A stretch of DNA of 64,000 nucleotides, taken from assembly GCA_021464245.1 (NCBI GenBank), contig JADCRB010000004.1:2165103-2229102 (forward strand), in the 5' to 3' direction. The position numbers and the translations under genes were made by a program. The stretch comes from Carallia brachiata (taxonomy: Eukaryota > Streptophyta > Magnoliopsida > Malpighiales > Rhizophoraceae). This document shows, one piece after another, positions 46,567-57,930 of the stretch. How positions within the stretch are numbered: position 1 is the stretch's first letter; each line of letters starts with the position of its first letter. Under the pieces are notes generated by a model. That model was not told where the DNA came from, did no database searches, and was given only the letters and a program-made list of their open reading frames with translations.

Positions 46567-46591
<25 letters not shown>
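46564..46591 (+). repeat. (GA)n run directly before the MERIT40 start codon
   Basis: An uninterrupted GA repeat of about 13 units ends at the ATG. GA repeats near plant transcription and translation starts can bind BBR/BPC-type factors; here it would lie in the 5' UTR or core promoter. Confidence 0.85.
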
Positions 46592-46597
<6 letters not shown>

Positions 46598-47937
46598 GTG
46601 GAAGAAGTAGAGAATAGTGGGAGAGGAGGGCGATCCTACTACACATTGAACGCGACGAGAACAAACAACGAGGACATATTGTTTTGCATAGATGTGGACT
46701 CCGAATCGCTTGTTGAAATGAAAAACGCGGGCCCCTCCGGTAGACCCCTCACCCGTTTGGAAGCCATTAAACAAGCTATTCTTTTCTTCGTCAACGCCAA
46801 GCTCTCCATCCACCCCGACCACCGCTTCGCTTTCGCCACCCTCTCCAAGTCCGCTTCCTGGGTGCGTATATTCTTCAATTAAATCTACTAGTCTCTAGGG
46901 TTTCATGTTTTCGACTGCTTAATTTAATTTTAATCGATCCCGATGATCATGATGATTGTAATAATTCTTGAAATTGCATTGGCTTTTCATACGTGTGACT
47001 GTGAATTTTTGACGTACAACGTAGCTTCGGAAAGAGTTTAGCAATGAAGTCGAGTCTGTCGCCGCTGCTTTAAGGGGCCTCTCGGCGACTTCATCTTGCG
47101 GTCAAGCGGACCTCACTAATTTATTCCGATTGGCTGCTCATGAGGCAAAGAAATCCCATGCGCAGGACCGGATTTTAAGGGTGGTGAGTTTTTTGCTTTG
47201 TTTCACTCTCTCTTCTCTTATTTTCTTTGGTTGATCGATTTGAACCTCTCTCAATTGCGATTTCAAGGATTTTGCTAGCGGCAGTTGCTTTTACCTTCTC
47301 TTTTACAATTGTTCATACATGTGTGTGTTGATTGACTATTAAAAAGGTGAAAGTCAAATATATTACAAATTTGTAAATAAGAAGTGTTAATGTGTTGATT
47401 TTTTGTTAGTGATTGTAAAAGAGAATGTAAAAAATGATTCTCCGTAGCAAACTCTGTGACTTCAAATTGCATTGGTCTGTCGGTATTATAATTTGAATCC
47501 GCTGGAACTCTACAAGTTACTCTACCACCAGATTGTATGGCCCGTAGCTCCAATGCTTGAAATGTGTGCTAATATGTTGTATTCAGATTCTTATATACTG
47601 CAGATCTTCTGTGAGACCGCAGCACCAATGGCCTGTGAACCAGAAATTATTCACCTTGGATGTGATGTACCTCCACGACAAGCCTGGACGTGATAACTGC
47701 CCCCAGGAGGTTTATGATGCTCTTGTTGAAACCCTTGAACATGTTAGCGAATACGAGGGTTACATCCATGAGACTGGACAGGGCCTACGCCTCCTTCTCC
47801 GTTACATGGCTGTACTGTTATCACATCCTCAGCAGCGTTGTTCCCAAGATAACTTGGACATTCCCAAATCCTTAGTAAAGAGGTCGGCACCAGATTCAAC
47901 CAATGGTGAAGATCCTGTTCCTGTTTCCAGCCAATGA
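46592..47937 (+). CDS. BRISC/BRCA1-A complex subunit MERIT40 (BABAM1) homologue
   Basis: Homologue of the scaffold subunit of the BRCC36 deubiquitinase complexes (BRCA1-A and BRISC), which cut Lys63-linked ubiquitin chains. Coding exons are 46592-46861, 47025-47183 and 47587-47937, GT-AG and all phase 0, for 259 residues. The protein is one VWA-like domain: strand EDILFCIDVDSES at about 26-38 with the Asp-x-Asp-x-Ser motif, a helix KQAILFFVNAKL, HRFAFATLSKSASW, then RILRVILIYCRSSVRPQ across the exon 2/3 junction and FTLDVMYLH. The exon 3 acceptor attcag/attctt was chosen because it restores this conserved strand; the next AG, 14 bp later, would delete it. The C-terminal part (LLRYMAVLLSHPQQRC) matches the end of the animal protein. 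It is a single copy with short introns, and a repeat-rich promoter precedes it. Confidence 0.88.
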
Positions 47938-49224
47938 AAACATCTGAAAGTTGAATTATTGTGTCCTTGCTATCTAAAAGTTGAATTATTGTGTCCTTGC
48001 TGCTTTTTTTATTTTCTCATTTTAGTTATATGCTGATGGGTGTCTTAGATGAATTGATACAAACCCCTAACTGGTTGTGAATGAGTTCGCAGCTTGATTT
48101 TCTTCCATGTTTCTGTACAATTTCTGGTGGTTTTTGTGAATACGTCATTAGCAAGAGAATAAATACTACCTACCATTCACTTGAATATGCCATGTCAAGG
48201 GAAAGGTGAGGAGAATGCAGGGTATATGGATTTCTGAAAATATTTCATTGGTCCTGATGAAAAAGAGATCGGTCATTTTCTTCAGGAAGCTTGAAGAAAT
48301 GAATGTGGTAAATGCTTTTTTTTTTCCCCTTACTTTGAATTGAAGCCCAATTGTGTGGGAACTTGAAAAAGTTGGATTTGGTCCCAAGAGCTTGTTTTTG
48401 TTATAAATGATCTCTGGCTATGCAAAATGGTGAGCAGGTTTACAAGAGCACCCAAGGATATATAGCTGCAGTCGTCCTTATATTGTGCTTGCTTCCCCAG
48501 GTTTACAAAATCCAGGTAAATTCTACCACTAATCTGGCCTGTTTATGTTTTGGTAATAACCTTTTCCATTTTACTGCACTGAAAACGCGAATATACCCAC
48601 ATGGATGCTAATAGCCGCTGATGATTGGAGACACTTTGCATATTCTACAATAGACTTTTGTCAAGATGTAAATACAACTAGGCAATAGCTTTTCCTAGAT
48701 AAACAGACACCACTTACTAGGCTAATCTAAAGTAGGAATAGCACATCCATCGATTTTCTAGTCTAGAATCAATCCTCAAACACAGGGTACTGCAAGGAAA
48801 TTTAGTGCTAAGAAAGCAACTTTGATGCACAAGAAATGCTGCATCTTGTTCAAGAATGTTTCGTTATGAGAAGGAAAGACCGCCAGAGAAAGGATTATCT
48901 AAACAACAATAAATCAAAATTTCTAACGCACAGTGTAATTTTCTTTTTCCTTTTATTCACCGGGCTATGCTACATAGTCTATGTGGCACTCTTTATTTCT
49001 ACGAGTCTCATACTTGTTTCAGAAGATTAGACACCAAGGTCTCAAAATAGAAGGCTAAGACGCTAGAACTATGATTTTTGCTGCTCCATGCGGGATGAAA
49101 GGCACGGCTGAATTAGAGTAAACAATCAGCCCCATCACGCCGTACTGGAAAGGTAATTTATACATGTTCTGTAGGTTAGATATTTTATTGGGCGGACATT
49201 TAAGTTCCACAATGCCCACTGGGT

Positions 49225-49330
49225 CCATTGGATAAAGGAGGGGCGTCTATGTTATAGTTTCAGAAGGCCAATAGTAATCCACCACCCCGGGCGGGGGTTC
49301 AAACCCCTCCCCCCCAAAAAAAAAAACAAA
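49225..49330 (+). mobile_element. Possible SINE remnant with tRNA-like B box
   Basis: A ggggttcaaacccctccccc segment near 49295-49316 resembles a tRNA T-arm and is followed directly by an A run. Upstream, aggggcgtctatgttatag is a poor A-box match. A complete tRNA cannot be folded, so a SINE head is more likely. Confidence 0.35.
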
Positions 49331-49504
49331 ATACTCTAGTGTGAGCTCTCAGGCCATTAGACCGGAAAAAAGGAGGCCAATAGTACTCCATCCAAGCAAA
49401 GAATGTGTTCTAATGTGACGTGTATGGTTATTGGAGTTTGTAATCAAGTAATCTGCGGAGTAATGCAGAATGAGCAACAAGTAGCTTCAAGTTTTGATCT
49501 ATCG

Positions 49505-49615
49505 GAAGGCTTATGCCTATAAGAAAGGTGAGATGAGAGAGGTGGGATTCGAACTTCCATCTTTCTCTAGCCAAAAGGTCAGTTGTCCCTTACGTAAATT
49601 TAGGTAATTCAAGCA
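49505..49615 (-). mobile_element. Possible SINE remnant, minus strand
   Basis: On the minus strand, gggacaactgaccttttggc precedes gatggaagttcgaatcccac, an A-box and B-box arrangement like tRNA-derived SINEs. The 3' end is unclear. Confidence 0.4.
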
Positions 49616-49799
49616 GTTTTAAGTTTAACCCAAGAGAAAGAGGACAGTTACAGTTACTTACCATCTTCAATGAATAAATTCAAATATATGTAAATTCTCA
49701 ATCACAAAGGACATTTAGCCTAATGTTGTTGACCATGGATCACCAAATAAATGAATATATTACTATCAACAAGAGTTTCGCATGTGAACTGGTTACTTC

Positions 49800-49930
49800 A
49801 AGTAGCTGGTTCATTGGCATTGTATTATGTCAGGGAAGAGGCGGGGAGTTTGAACCTTACTTCTTTAATATCCTTTCTCTTGCAATTATAATATAAACTT
49901 TCATCCTCCCTTAAAACTAAAAAAGAGTAT
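49800..49930 (+). mobile_element. Possible SINE remnant, plus strand
   Basis: gtagctggttcattggcatt is followed about 35 bp later by ggcggggagtttgaacctta, again the spacing of A and B boxes. A short A-rich end follows near 49915. Diverged. Confidence 0.4.
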
Positions 49931-52224
49931 TAGCATGTTGATCACCGCTCGGGCCTTTGTTTCCTCAAGCAGGATGAGATTGCAGAGTTTGACGCCTGAA
50001 CTCATCAAGTATCCTAAAAATTCTATATTGATTTAAACGTTTGATTCCCACAAATCCCGTAGCTTGGCATAGATGATTTGCCTTTGATCTAAGAAAAAAT
50101 GTTGACTAGTCAAAATTAATGTAAACTATCACAAGACTGAATAAAATAAAATAAAATTAACTCTATGGTGCTACGGAGCTTTTTGTATCTCGCAAGATTT
50201 CTATGATTGTTTCTAGATTCATCATATATAGAAACAAATAAAAGTAAATGAATACATAACACGAAAATTATTGGAGACATGTTTTGGATCCCCAAAATTG
50301 ATGCTTTGCTTGCACGGTATGTGAAAGTCATATAATACCATACCAATAGCAAGACTAGAAGACTAACGTGATGATGACATGAAAATCATTTTGGATAGTG
50401 TGAAAGAAAGTAAAAGATGAGAGGACGAAAAACATGAGAAAATGGTGAATTTCTTACAAGTTGTTTGGAGTAGATGGAAGCCAAAAGGAAAGAAAGTAAG
50501 AAAAAGTTGATTCTCCATATTATTACGAAACCCAAAGAAAATGGAATGAGTGAAAAGCATGTGCCTTGAAGTTGCAACCATCGTCCTATATTTAATATTT
50601 TTTTAATAAAAATAAAGTATTTACAGGTGTAGTATTGATTATAACACTTATAAGTTGAAATCAATTTTTATACTATTAATGTTTTTATTCAGACTCCTCA
50701 TAAAAAAGATATATTATCAAAGCATTGTTAAGTATGAATGAATCCCTCCCAAATCTGACCGTGTTGAATTGGAATTGGAAGTAGAGAGAAATAGAATATT
50801 GGCAAATTTTCATGGATTCATTCTTTCACGCATTAATCCAAACGAAAGTTTTTTTCGTACCTCTTGTTTTCTTTGTTTACGCGTTCTTTCCCTTCATTTT
50901 CTTTTAATCCAAATAAAACAAGGGTTTTTTGGAGCTCCAACAAATGTTAAGGTATTCTCTTTTGAATTTTGTTTGAATAACGAAGTTAATTAGAATTCTG
51001 TTTGCTTTTGGTGACAACCGGTCCTTTTGGAATCTACTCACTCTTTCTCTGACCGTCTTTTTCTGAACAAAAGGTAAACCTCCATTTCCCTAGCTGTCTC
51101 TCCCCGCAAGTTGCGCCCATGACAAATTGACAATGAAACATTTGAATCTGCGGGAGACACTAAATTTTGTTTTTAATAATTTACGGGAGACGTCACCCAT
51201 GACGAAAGACAGCAAGAAACTGTTGACCACGACAAGACCCATGTTCTTTTATGCAAATGAATATTCATGTCCACCATAACTATACCACTCATTTATTAAT
51301 AAGATACAATTAGTGTTTCAAAATTGCAAGCAATATATATATATATGCCACTTAAGATTACTATGACTAACATTTGCTACAAATCAGTAATTTTTGATCA
51401 TTTTTTTCTATGCTTCGGGGATACGGTTAACCAACAATTTACTCCGCATATTCTTGTACAGTTAAAAACGGATCGAAAAAAAAAGGGAAATGAAAATTCA
51501 CCCAAATCTAATCTTATTTGGTCAAGCACCTAACATCCCATTGTCTGTCAGTAGATTCTACAACTCCAGTTGTGTCTCTTGTTACTATTCCAGGTAAATT
51601 TCTTATTTTATTTTATTTTTTTTGAAGTTGAGATAAGGGAGAGTAGGAGAAGCTATAGCTGTGAGTTGCATAAGCAAAAAGAAAGAGAAGATCCTTCGTC
51701 CCAATAAATGCAGAGGAAATGTTGTCCGGGTCCATTTCCACGAAGGAAAAGGACAGACAAAGATAAGGGTGGCGTGAGAGAGGAGGGGATTCCTTTGCAT
51801 TTTCAACATCACTTTTAATTTTTATAGTGAAATATTCAGTTTTGTCCTATATACATAGATTCAATTAGATTCCATACTAGTCCCCATCGGGATCATGTGC
51901 AATACGGCCCAAGTTGGTGGGATCCTTGGTTACGCAATTGACAATTCTGGTTGACAGATATGTTCTAAATACAGTTGACAGGCTGCGCTTATAGACTCCA
52001 GTTACGTGTAGTTTATATTTTTTATTTTGAATATATAATAATTAATAATTATTCAATTAATTGTTCGAAAAGACACAAAAATATAAGTCAAAAAACTATA
52101 TGCAAGTATCTCCATCCACACAAAGTGGGCAGCCTCCAAATTTGGAGGATTTTGAGGGCGTAGTGGGGTTAGTCAGTTATGTACAGTTTTTATGGTCTCT
52201 ATTAATTATTTGGTTACCATATTT

Positions 52225-52721
52225 AAATTAAATATTAATATTTTTAATTTTAAATTTTAAATTTTTTTACGTTTTAATTTTAAATTTTTTTAACATTTCA
52301 TTTGAATTTTAAATTTTTTAATTTTCTACTAAATCAGTCCCTCTGTTTACTAATAATGATCAATCTATTAGAAAATAATTTTAACTTTACAAAAAATTAT
52401 TTAAAAAAAAATTAAATATATGAATTGAATTTTTTTTCTATCAAAATATGCATATTACCTATTTAATTAGTATATTTGTTGATTAAAAAAATATTTAATG
52501 TGATATTTTATTGATAAAAAATATTTAATTCATGTATTTAACTTTTTTAAATGATTTTTATTAATTAAATTCATTTATTAATCGATTGACCACTTTTTGT
52601 AATTTAAAGGACTGATGTAGTATAAAATTAAAAAATTTAGAACTCAAATAAAATATTAAAAAAGTTTAGAATTCAAATATAAAAAAATTTAAAATTTAAA
52701 TTAAAAATATTGATATCTCAT
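52225..52721. mobile_element. Roughly 500-bp near-complete foldback (MITE-like) in array unit 1
   Basis: The left half (about 52225-52460) and right half (about 52500-52721) are imperfect reverse complements almost to the centre. Left aatcagtccctctg (52332-52345) answers right aaaggactgatgtag (52606-52620), and left gatcaatctattag answers right taatcgattgacc. It lies between blocks alpha and beta of the first array unit; the third unit lacks it, and the second has a different insertion there. AT-rich, non-coding. A transcript through it would form a long hairpin. Confidence 0.75.
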
Positions 52722-53750
52722 TTAACAGTGCACCATTATTCTAAGGAGTCCTTAGCTTATGACGTCAGGAATAAAATCAAGAAATATTCATCGAGGGAAG
52801 TCTGTGTTGGGATGAAAGATGCAAGAGAAAAGTGACGACTCAATTTGGATTAAACACGCAAGAGTTGAGGAACTATCGTAGTTTGTTGTTTACCATGTGA
52901 GTTTCTGCATCCAACAAAACAGGACGACAATTGTCAATGTCATTCTTCTGCTAATTTGCTTTTGTTTTGTCCGTTGGAAGTTCACCGAAAGCCCATCAAC
53001 TTTTCTTTTTTTTTTTTTTGGTTATAAAAGAAGTAAAAAGACTAAGGAAAATGGTGAATAAACTCGAACAAGACACTCACCTACTCGTTTAGCCTCTCAA
53101 CTCATCTGGAACGGGTCATGGGTTAAAATTAAGAAGAATTTTTTTTTTAATTTTTTTGGTTCTTCCATATAATTATCAACACAAATGAGTGGCTCTTGCG
53201 ATAACTGGAAAGTTGTAGAATTGTTATCTTACACTCCTTGCAACTTTTCCTCGTTTCCAAACGATTTTGCTGAGCATAGCCCACACGAGGAGGCGGCTCC
53301 GTTGTTTGCCCCTTTAGAAATCGGCAAGCAGAGCAACGTTTTTTCAAATCTTTTTTCCTTGGCGTACGATAAGGGGTTCCTTGGCGTATAATAAATTACC
53401 TTATTTATTAATTTGGTAACTACCGAGTCTAGCGTGGACGAAACGCGAGCGTTGTTTAGCTCTTTATATATATTTTTTTATGCTAAAAGGTTAAAAAAAT
53501 AAAAATAAAATAAAAAAATAACTGAAATAGTTAAAAAAAACTAAATTAACATCTAAAAATAACTATAAAAGACTTCTAGTGCTTTGAATAAATTTTTTCA
53601 TTTTAATTCATCTGTTTCTTCATTTTAATTCATCAATTAGAAAGTAACATTGGAAAAACTAACAAAGAATCATGCTTCTATTTCTTAAGAATAATATCTG
53701 TGATTTTTATTGGGTCTAATTTTGAAAGATTTTGATAAAAATATCTTTTA

Positions 53751-53927
53751 ATTTTTATACTGTAGAGAGTGGACCAAGCGAAATCGGCCAGTTGTACTAA
53801 CATTCAATGACTGCAATCCATCCACATCAGCCTCCGAATTTTTTGCAGATCCCTTGTCAGAACTTTCTGACTCAATAATTTGAGGCGCTTTAGGAGTTGA
53901 GGGTGACGTGGTCTTAGCTTGAAAACA
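53751..53927 (-). other. Coding-like fragment, unidentified
   Basis: The minus-strand frame reads AKTTSPSTPKAPQIIESESS and goes on through a hydrophilic Ser/Asp/Lys-rich stretch to FRLVHSLQYKN. It is less AT-rich than its surroundings, is preceded by a possible acceptor (tttcaag), and is absent from the other array units. It could be a captured exon fragment. I do not recognise the parent gene. Confidence 0.25.
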
Positions 53928-55684
53928 ATATGATTTATTTTCGGATTTCAATAAATAGTTTAAGTTGTCTTTTCGAATCGCAATAATTAAAAATTTAAGT
54001 TTACACCTTTAAAATTTTAATTTTTAGTTCTAAAAAATATATAATTTGTGAGAATATAAAAATTATGTAATTTATAATTTAATGATATTCAAATGTAAAA
54101 AAAAAAAAATTTAAGTTTTTAAGTTGAATGTTTTTTATATGATATTATAATTTTATAATTAATAGATACTGGTTCACATATAATTATAAATTTCTAAGTT
54201 GAACGATTGTCAAATTTTGTTGTTTTTGCACAGAATTGTTATATCTTAAAGAGCCTTTTTCATCAACTATGTTTCATGAAATTGTTTTAACTGAGTCATT
54301 AGAAGAGTCTAATTTCACATGGAATCAATTTTCATCCATTCTCTCGATAATTTATTTTACCTATATCATTAGAAGAATCAAAATTTAGAAATTTCTTTTT
54401 CACACTTTGTTGTACTTAGTCAACAAGAGCTTCACGTTAGCAAATGAATTTGATGTTGTTTCTTTGCTATGACTGCCTGGACTGCTCTTGCTGTTGTAAG
54501 CTGATATTGTGGGTATGGGTCATCCTGTGGTAGAACCTCCTTATTTTTCTTTTCTAGTCCTTTTATTTCTTCTTTGTCAGCATAAAAAAAAAAAAAAAAA
54601 AAACTTGGTATTGCCCCACTGTTCCTAATGTCCTGAGACTCTTGACCAACTCACTGAATTCCAAATATTGATAATATTCTTTGATAGAAAGTTCAGATTT
54701 TTATTACCACCACTGGCCCTATACTGACTAAAAGGTAAATTTCTTTTTTATTTTTTTTTGTCTGGTTGAGAAAATATGGAGTATGAGAAGCTATAACGGT
54801 GAGTTGCGTAAGCAGAGCAAGCAAACATATAGTTCAGAAAGCAGTGCACGTAACAGAAAGACAGAAGGATAAATGCAAAATAATTGTTGTCCAGATCCAT
54901 TTCCACCAAGGAAAAAGGACAGACAAAGATAAAGGGTGAGTGTGAGAGGAGGAGGACATTCCTTTGCGCGTCAACATCGCCTAGTTTTTTTGGAAAATCA
55001 TCGACATATTATTATGTGTATAATAATTAAATTTGACATATAACAGGTCTAAACTTGATGAATCGAGAGAAATGGTAATAAATCCTTTTCAATTTTTTGC
55101 TTTTTTGTTTTTAAAATATAACGTGTGTGTAATAATCAAATATTAATGTGCAATAAATTTAATTAAAATTAATTTATAATAGACTTAAATTTAAAGTGCA
55201 ACTGACCATATCATCCTATCAGTCCAGTTGCCTCTCAAAATTTGTTTGAAATATTCGGTTTTGTCCGATGCACATTGATCGAACTAGATTCCATACTAGT
55301 TCCCAATCGGGATCACGTGCAATATGGGCCAACTTGGTAGGCTCCTTGGTTACGCAGTCGGCAACTAAAAATAGCCAATATGGTTGACAGATGTATTTTT
55401 TTAAATAAAATTATATAAACACACGAATATATAAAAAATATATAATTAATTTAATTATATTTATTAATTTATTAATTTTTATTTTTTAAATTTAATATAA
55501 TTTTTATAATTTAATGATTCAAATCATCGAATGTTCGTGGTACTTGTGCACAAAATTTTTTTATGATACAGTCGACAGGCTGCGCTTATAGCCTCTAGTT
55601 AGGTGCAGTTTTTAGTCTCTATTAATTCATTCTTCTTAGTCTCTAGTACTTTTTTTAATGTCTAGAATGAAAAAGGTTAATAAA

Positions 55685-56410
55685 TCAGAAACTAAAAATT
55701 ACAAGAAAACATCCACACATAAAAGTGCCTCTTGGTAAGGCCATCCTAAACATGTCAACTTTCAGAAGTAAAATCAGCTCAATAAGAGACTCGTCCCAAA
55801 ATGTCATCGAGTCAGAGCTTGTGATACCCATATTAATTAGAAAATCTGCGCAACAATTTCCTTTCCTCAATGTATGTTCTAAACTCACCTGTTATAGCAT
55901 TTTAAGAAAGTGATGACAATCAACAAGTATCTGCCTATATGAATCATGATCCCAATCTCCTTTATGCTCTGTTAGGAACCGAAGGAAAAGAAGAAAAGAA
56001 AAAAAAAAAACTTTTTAGTTTTTTTTATTCATTTTCTATCAATTTAAACAACTAACTTTTATTTTTTTTTTTACAAATTACTATTCATTTTCTTTCTCAC
56101 AATATTCTAATTATTATTTTTTATCAATTATAAAATTATATTACTATTATTTTTATTTTTTTTTTTTATTTATTTCTATTCCTTACAAATTGTAATTTTT
56201 GCAAGGCCAAATTTGAGTCTGTTTCAACAACAATTTTGGCGAACCCTCTCTGCCATGCCAATTTCAAAGCGACACATATCCCTCAAAGCTCTGTATCAAT
56301 AGCTATGGACATGCCACAAAAATCCGAAAATCCATATAACCAGCAGCCACAACTGTCCTTGCCAAGCCTCCATATCTAGTCATCCCTGGCGCTCCTGTTG
56401 CGCAACCATC
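55685..56410 (-). pseudogene. RNase H-like domain fragment of plant LINE/RVT_3 type, broken
   Basis: On the minus strand, 56400-56200 reads with frame changes as an RNase H fold start: a GAPGMTRYGGLARTV stretch like the GNPGxAGxGGxxRD family motif, and later AWQRGFAKIVVETDS, which carries the usual VVExDS strand. After an AT-rich interruption (about 55980-56200), 55975-55690 reads HKGDWDHDSYRQ, then EHTLRKGNCCADFLINMG, equivalent to the family's HxxREGNxCADxLA motif with the late catalytic Asp, and FWDESLIELILLLKVDMFRM. In-frame stops and the AT insert make it dead. It sits between blocks alpha and beta of array unit 2, flanked by tctctattaatt at about 55616 and 56418. Confidence 0.72.
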
Positions 56411-57044
56411 TATTTTCGTCTCTATTAATTAGCTTGTTATCACGGTGAACACTGCACCATTAGCCTAACGGTCCTTAGGTTATGACTTTAAATAAATCCA
56501 AGAATATTCATCGAGGGAAGTCTGTGTTGGGACTTGGGATAAAGAAAGATATAAGAGAAAATTGACAGCTCAATTTGGATTAAACGAGCAAGAGTTGAGG
56601 AACTATCGTGGTTTGTTGTTTGCTATGTGAGTTTCTGCATCCAACAAAGAAGCAACTATTGTTTTTTTCTTTGAGAGAACTATCCAAGCATTGTTAATTT
56701 TATTATACGCCGCTTGCAAGTTGCAACTTTTCCTCGTTTCCAAACAATTTTGCTGATCATAGTCCACACATGAGGTTTCTTTGCACCGAAGCGGCTCTAT
56801 TATTAGTCACCCTCTTAGAAATCAGGGCGCAGCACATGACCTCTGCAAAAGAATTGTTGTCCAGATCCATTTCCACTAATGAAAAAGGACAAACAAAGAT
56901 AAAAGGTGAGTGTGAGAGGAGGAGGGGATTCCTTTGCGTAAACATACCTAATTTTTATGGAAAATAATGGAGAGAATCACATCATATATATAATAGTTAA
57001 ATTTAACGTATAAGAGACTCACGTTTTGGCCTTTTGTTTTAAAA

Positions 57045-57930
57045 ATATAGGGACGGTTTGGTTTAAGGGTTGGAATCGAAATCAGAATCTGAAATAAATC
57101 AAGCAGAATCAGAAATACAATGACTTATTTTATAACATATTTGATTTATTTATAAATTAGAATCAAAACCCTTTACAGTCATTTGTTTCAGTTCGAAATT
57201 AGAATCAATATCAAATATATGATAAAATTTATTTTACTAAAAATAAATAACCAATAAATACAAAAAATATGAATATCAAATTAAAAATTATAAAATACAA
57301 AAATATTATACCATAATTTCAAATTTAAAATATTAAATAATAATAATAATAATAAATTAATATTATTATTATTATTTATTTCACAATAATAATCATAAAT
57401 ATAAAATTCAAAATATAAAAACAATAATTTTTATTAATATTTAACAAAGAAGCAGTATTAATAATATTATTATAACCGAAATGATATTGTAGATATTATA
57501 AAATAATTCATTATTAATAAATAAATTATTATTAAAATTATGAAATTGTTATGCAAATACTTTTATTATTTATGGTTATTATTAATATTATGAAAATATA
57601 GATAGTGTTATTATTATTTATAATGAAATTATTATCCTAATTTTTGAATTATTTAATTTTATTATAATATACAAATATTTATTATCATTATTGTTATCAT
57701 TAATTATTATTATTATTATTATTTATAAGATTGCTTTGTATTATAAAATAATTTACAAAATGAGAGGAAAGATGAAAGAATGGAATAATTAACTATTTAA
57801 AGGTAGGAATAGTAATTCTAAGATTAGAGGATCTCCTTCCAAAAATAAGAGAATAAAAATTAAAATTTTCACTACCAAACATCAACAATAGGAATCACTC
57901 ATTCTCATTATCATTCCCAAGTAAAAAATG
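57045..57930. mobile_element. AT-rich element with possible inverted ends
   Basis: It starts ggtttggtttaagggttgga and ends with a segment whose reverse complement is gatgtttggtagtgaaaatt and includes gggaatgataatgagaatg. The interior is almost pure AT with (AAT)n and (ATT)n runs, for example 57338-57380. It lies inside block alpha of array unit 3 and is absent from the other units at that place, supporting insertion. The termini are only weakly matched. Confidence 0.45.

Larger units (their letters stand above)
45272..46591. promoter_or_regulatory. Divergent intergenic region between SHMT and MERIT40 genes
   Basis: About 1.3 kb that must hold both promoters. From the SHMT side there is a CAC/CCA-rich microsatellite near 45290-45313 just before its ATG. 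The middle is AT-rich with a 182-bp foldback element (45769-45950). The MERIT40 side has a TA-rich minisatellite (46263-46536) and a GA run right before the start codon. Confidence 0.6.
47938..51599. other. Intergenic DNA with tRNA-derived SINE remnants
   Basis: 47938-48200 is probably the MERIT40 3' UTR; it has a tandem 30-bp duplication (ctaaaagttgaattattgtg at about 47975, compare 47942). No gene is supported in the rest. Several B-box-like GTTCAAA/GTTCGAA segments with SINE-like surroundings occur at 49.2-49.93 kb and are listed separately. 50.1-51.6 kb is AT-rich with short chance frames only. Confidence 0.5.

Noticed and set aside
46386..46822. 145-codon minus-strand frame across the MERIT40 promoter and exon 1
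   Set aside because: It reads through TA and GA repeats antisense to a well-supported exon.
49225..49320. tRNA gene
   Set aside because: A good T-arm is present, but no D-arm, anticodon arm or matching acceptor stem can be built.
50769..50993. 74-codon plus-strand frame as a gene
   Set aside because: AT-rich, no domain, no splice or promoter context; length is within chance.
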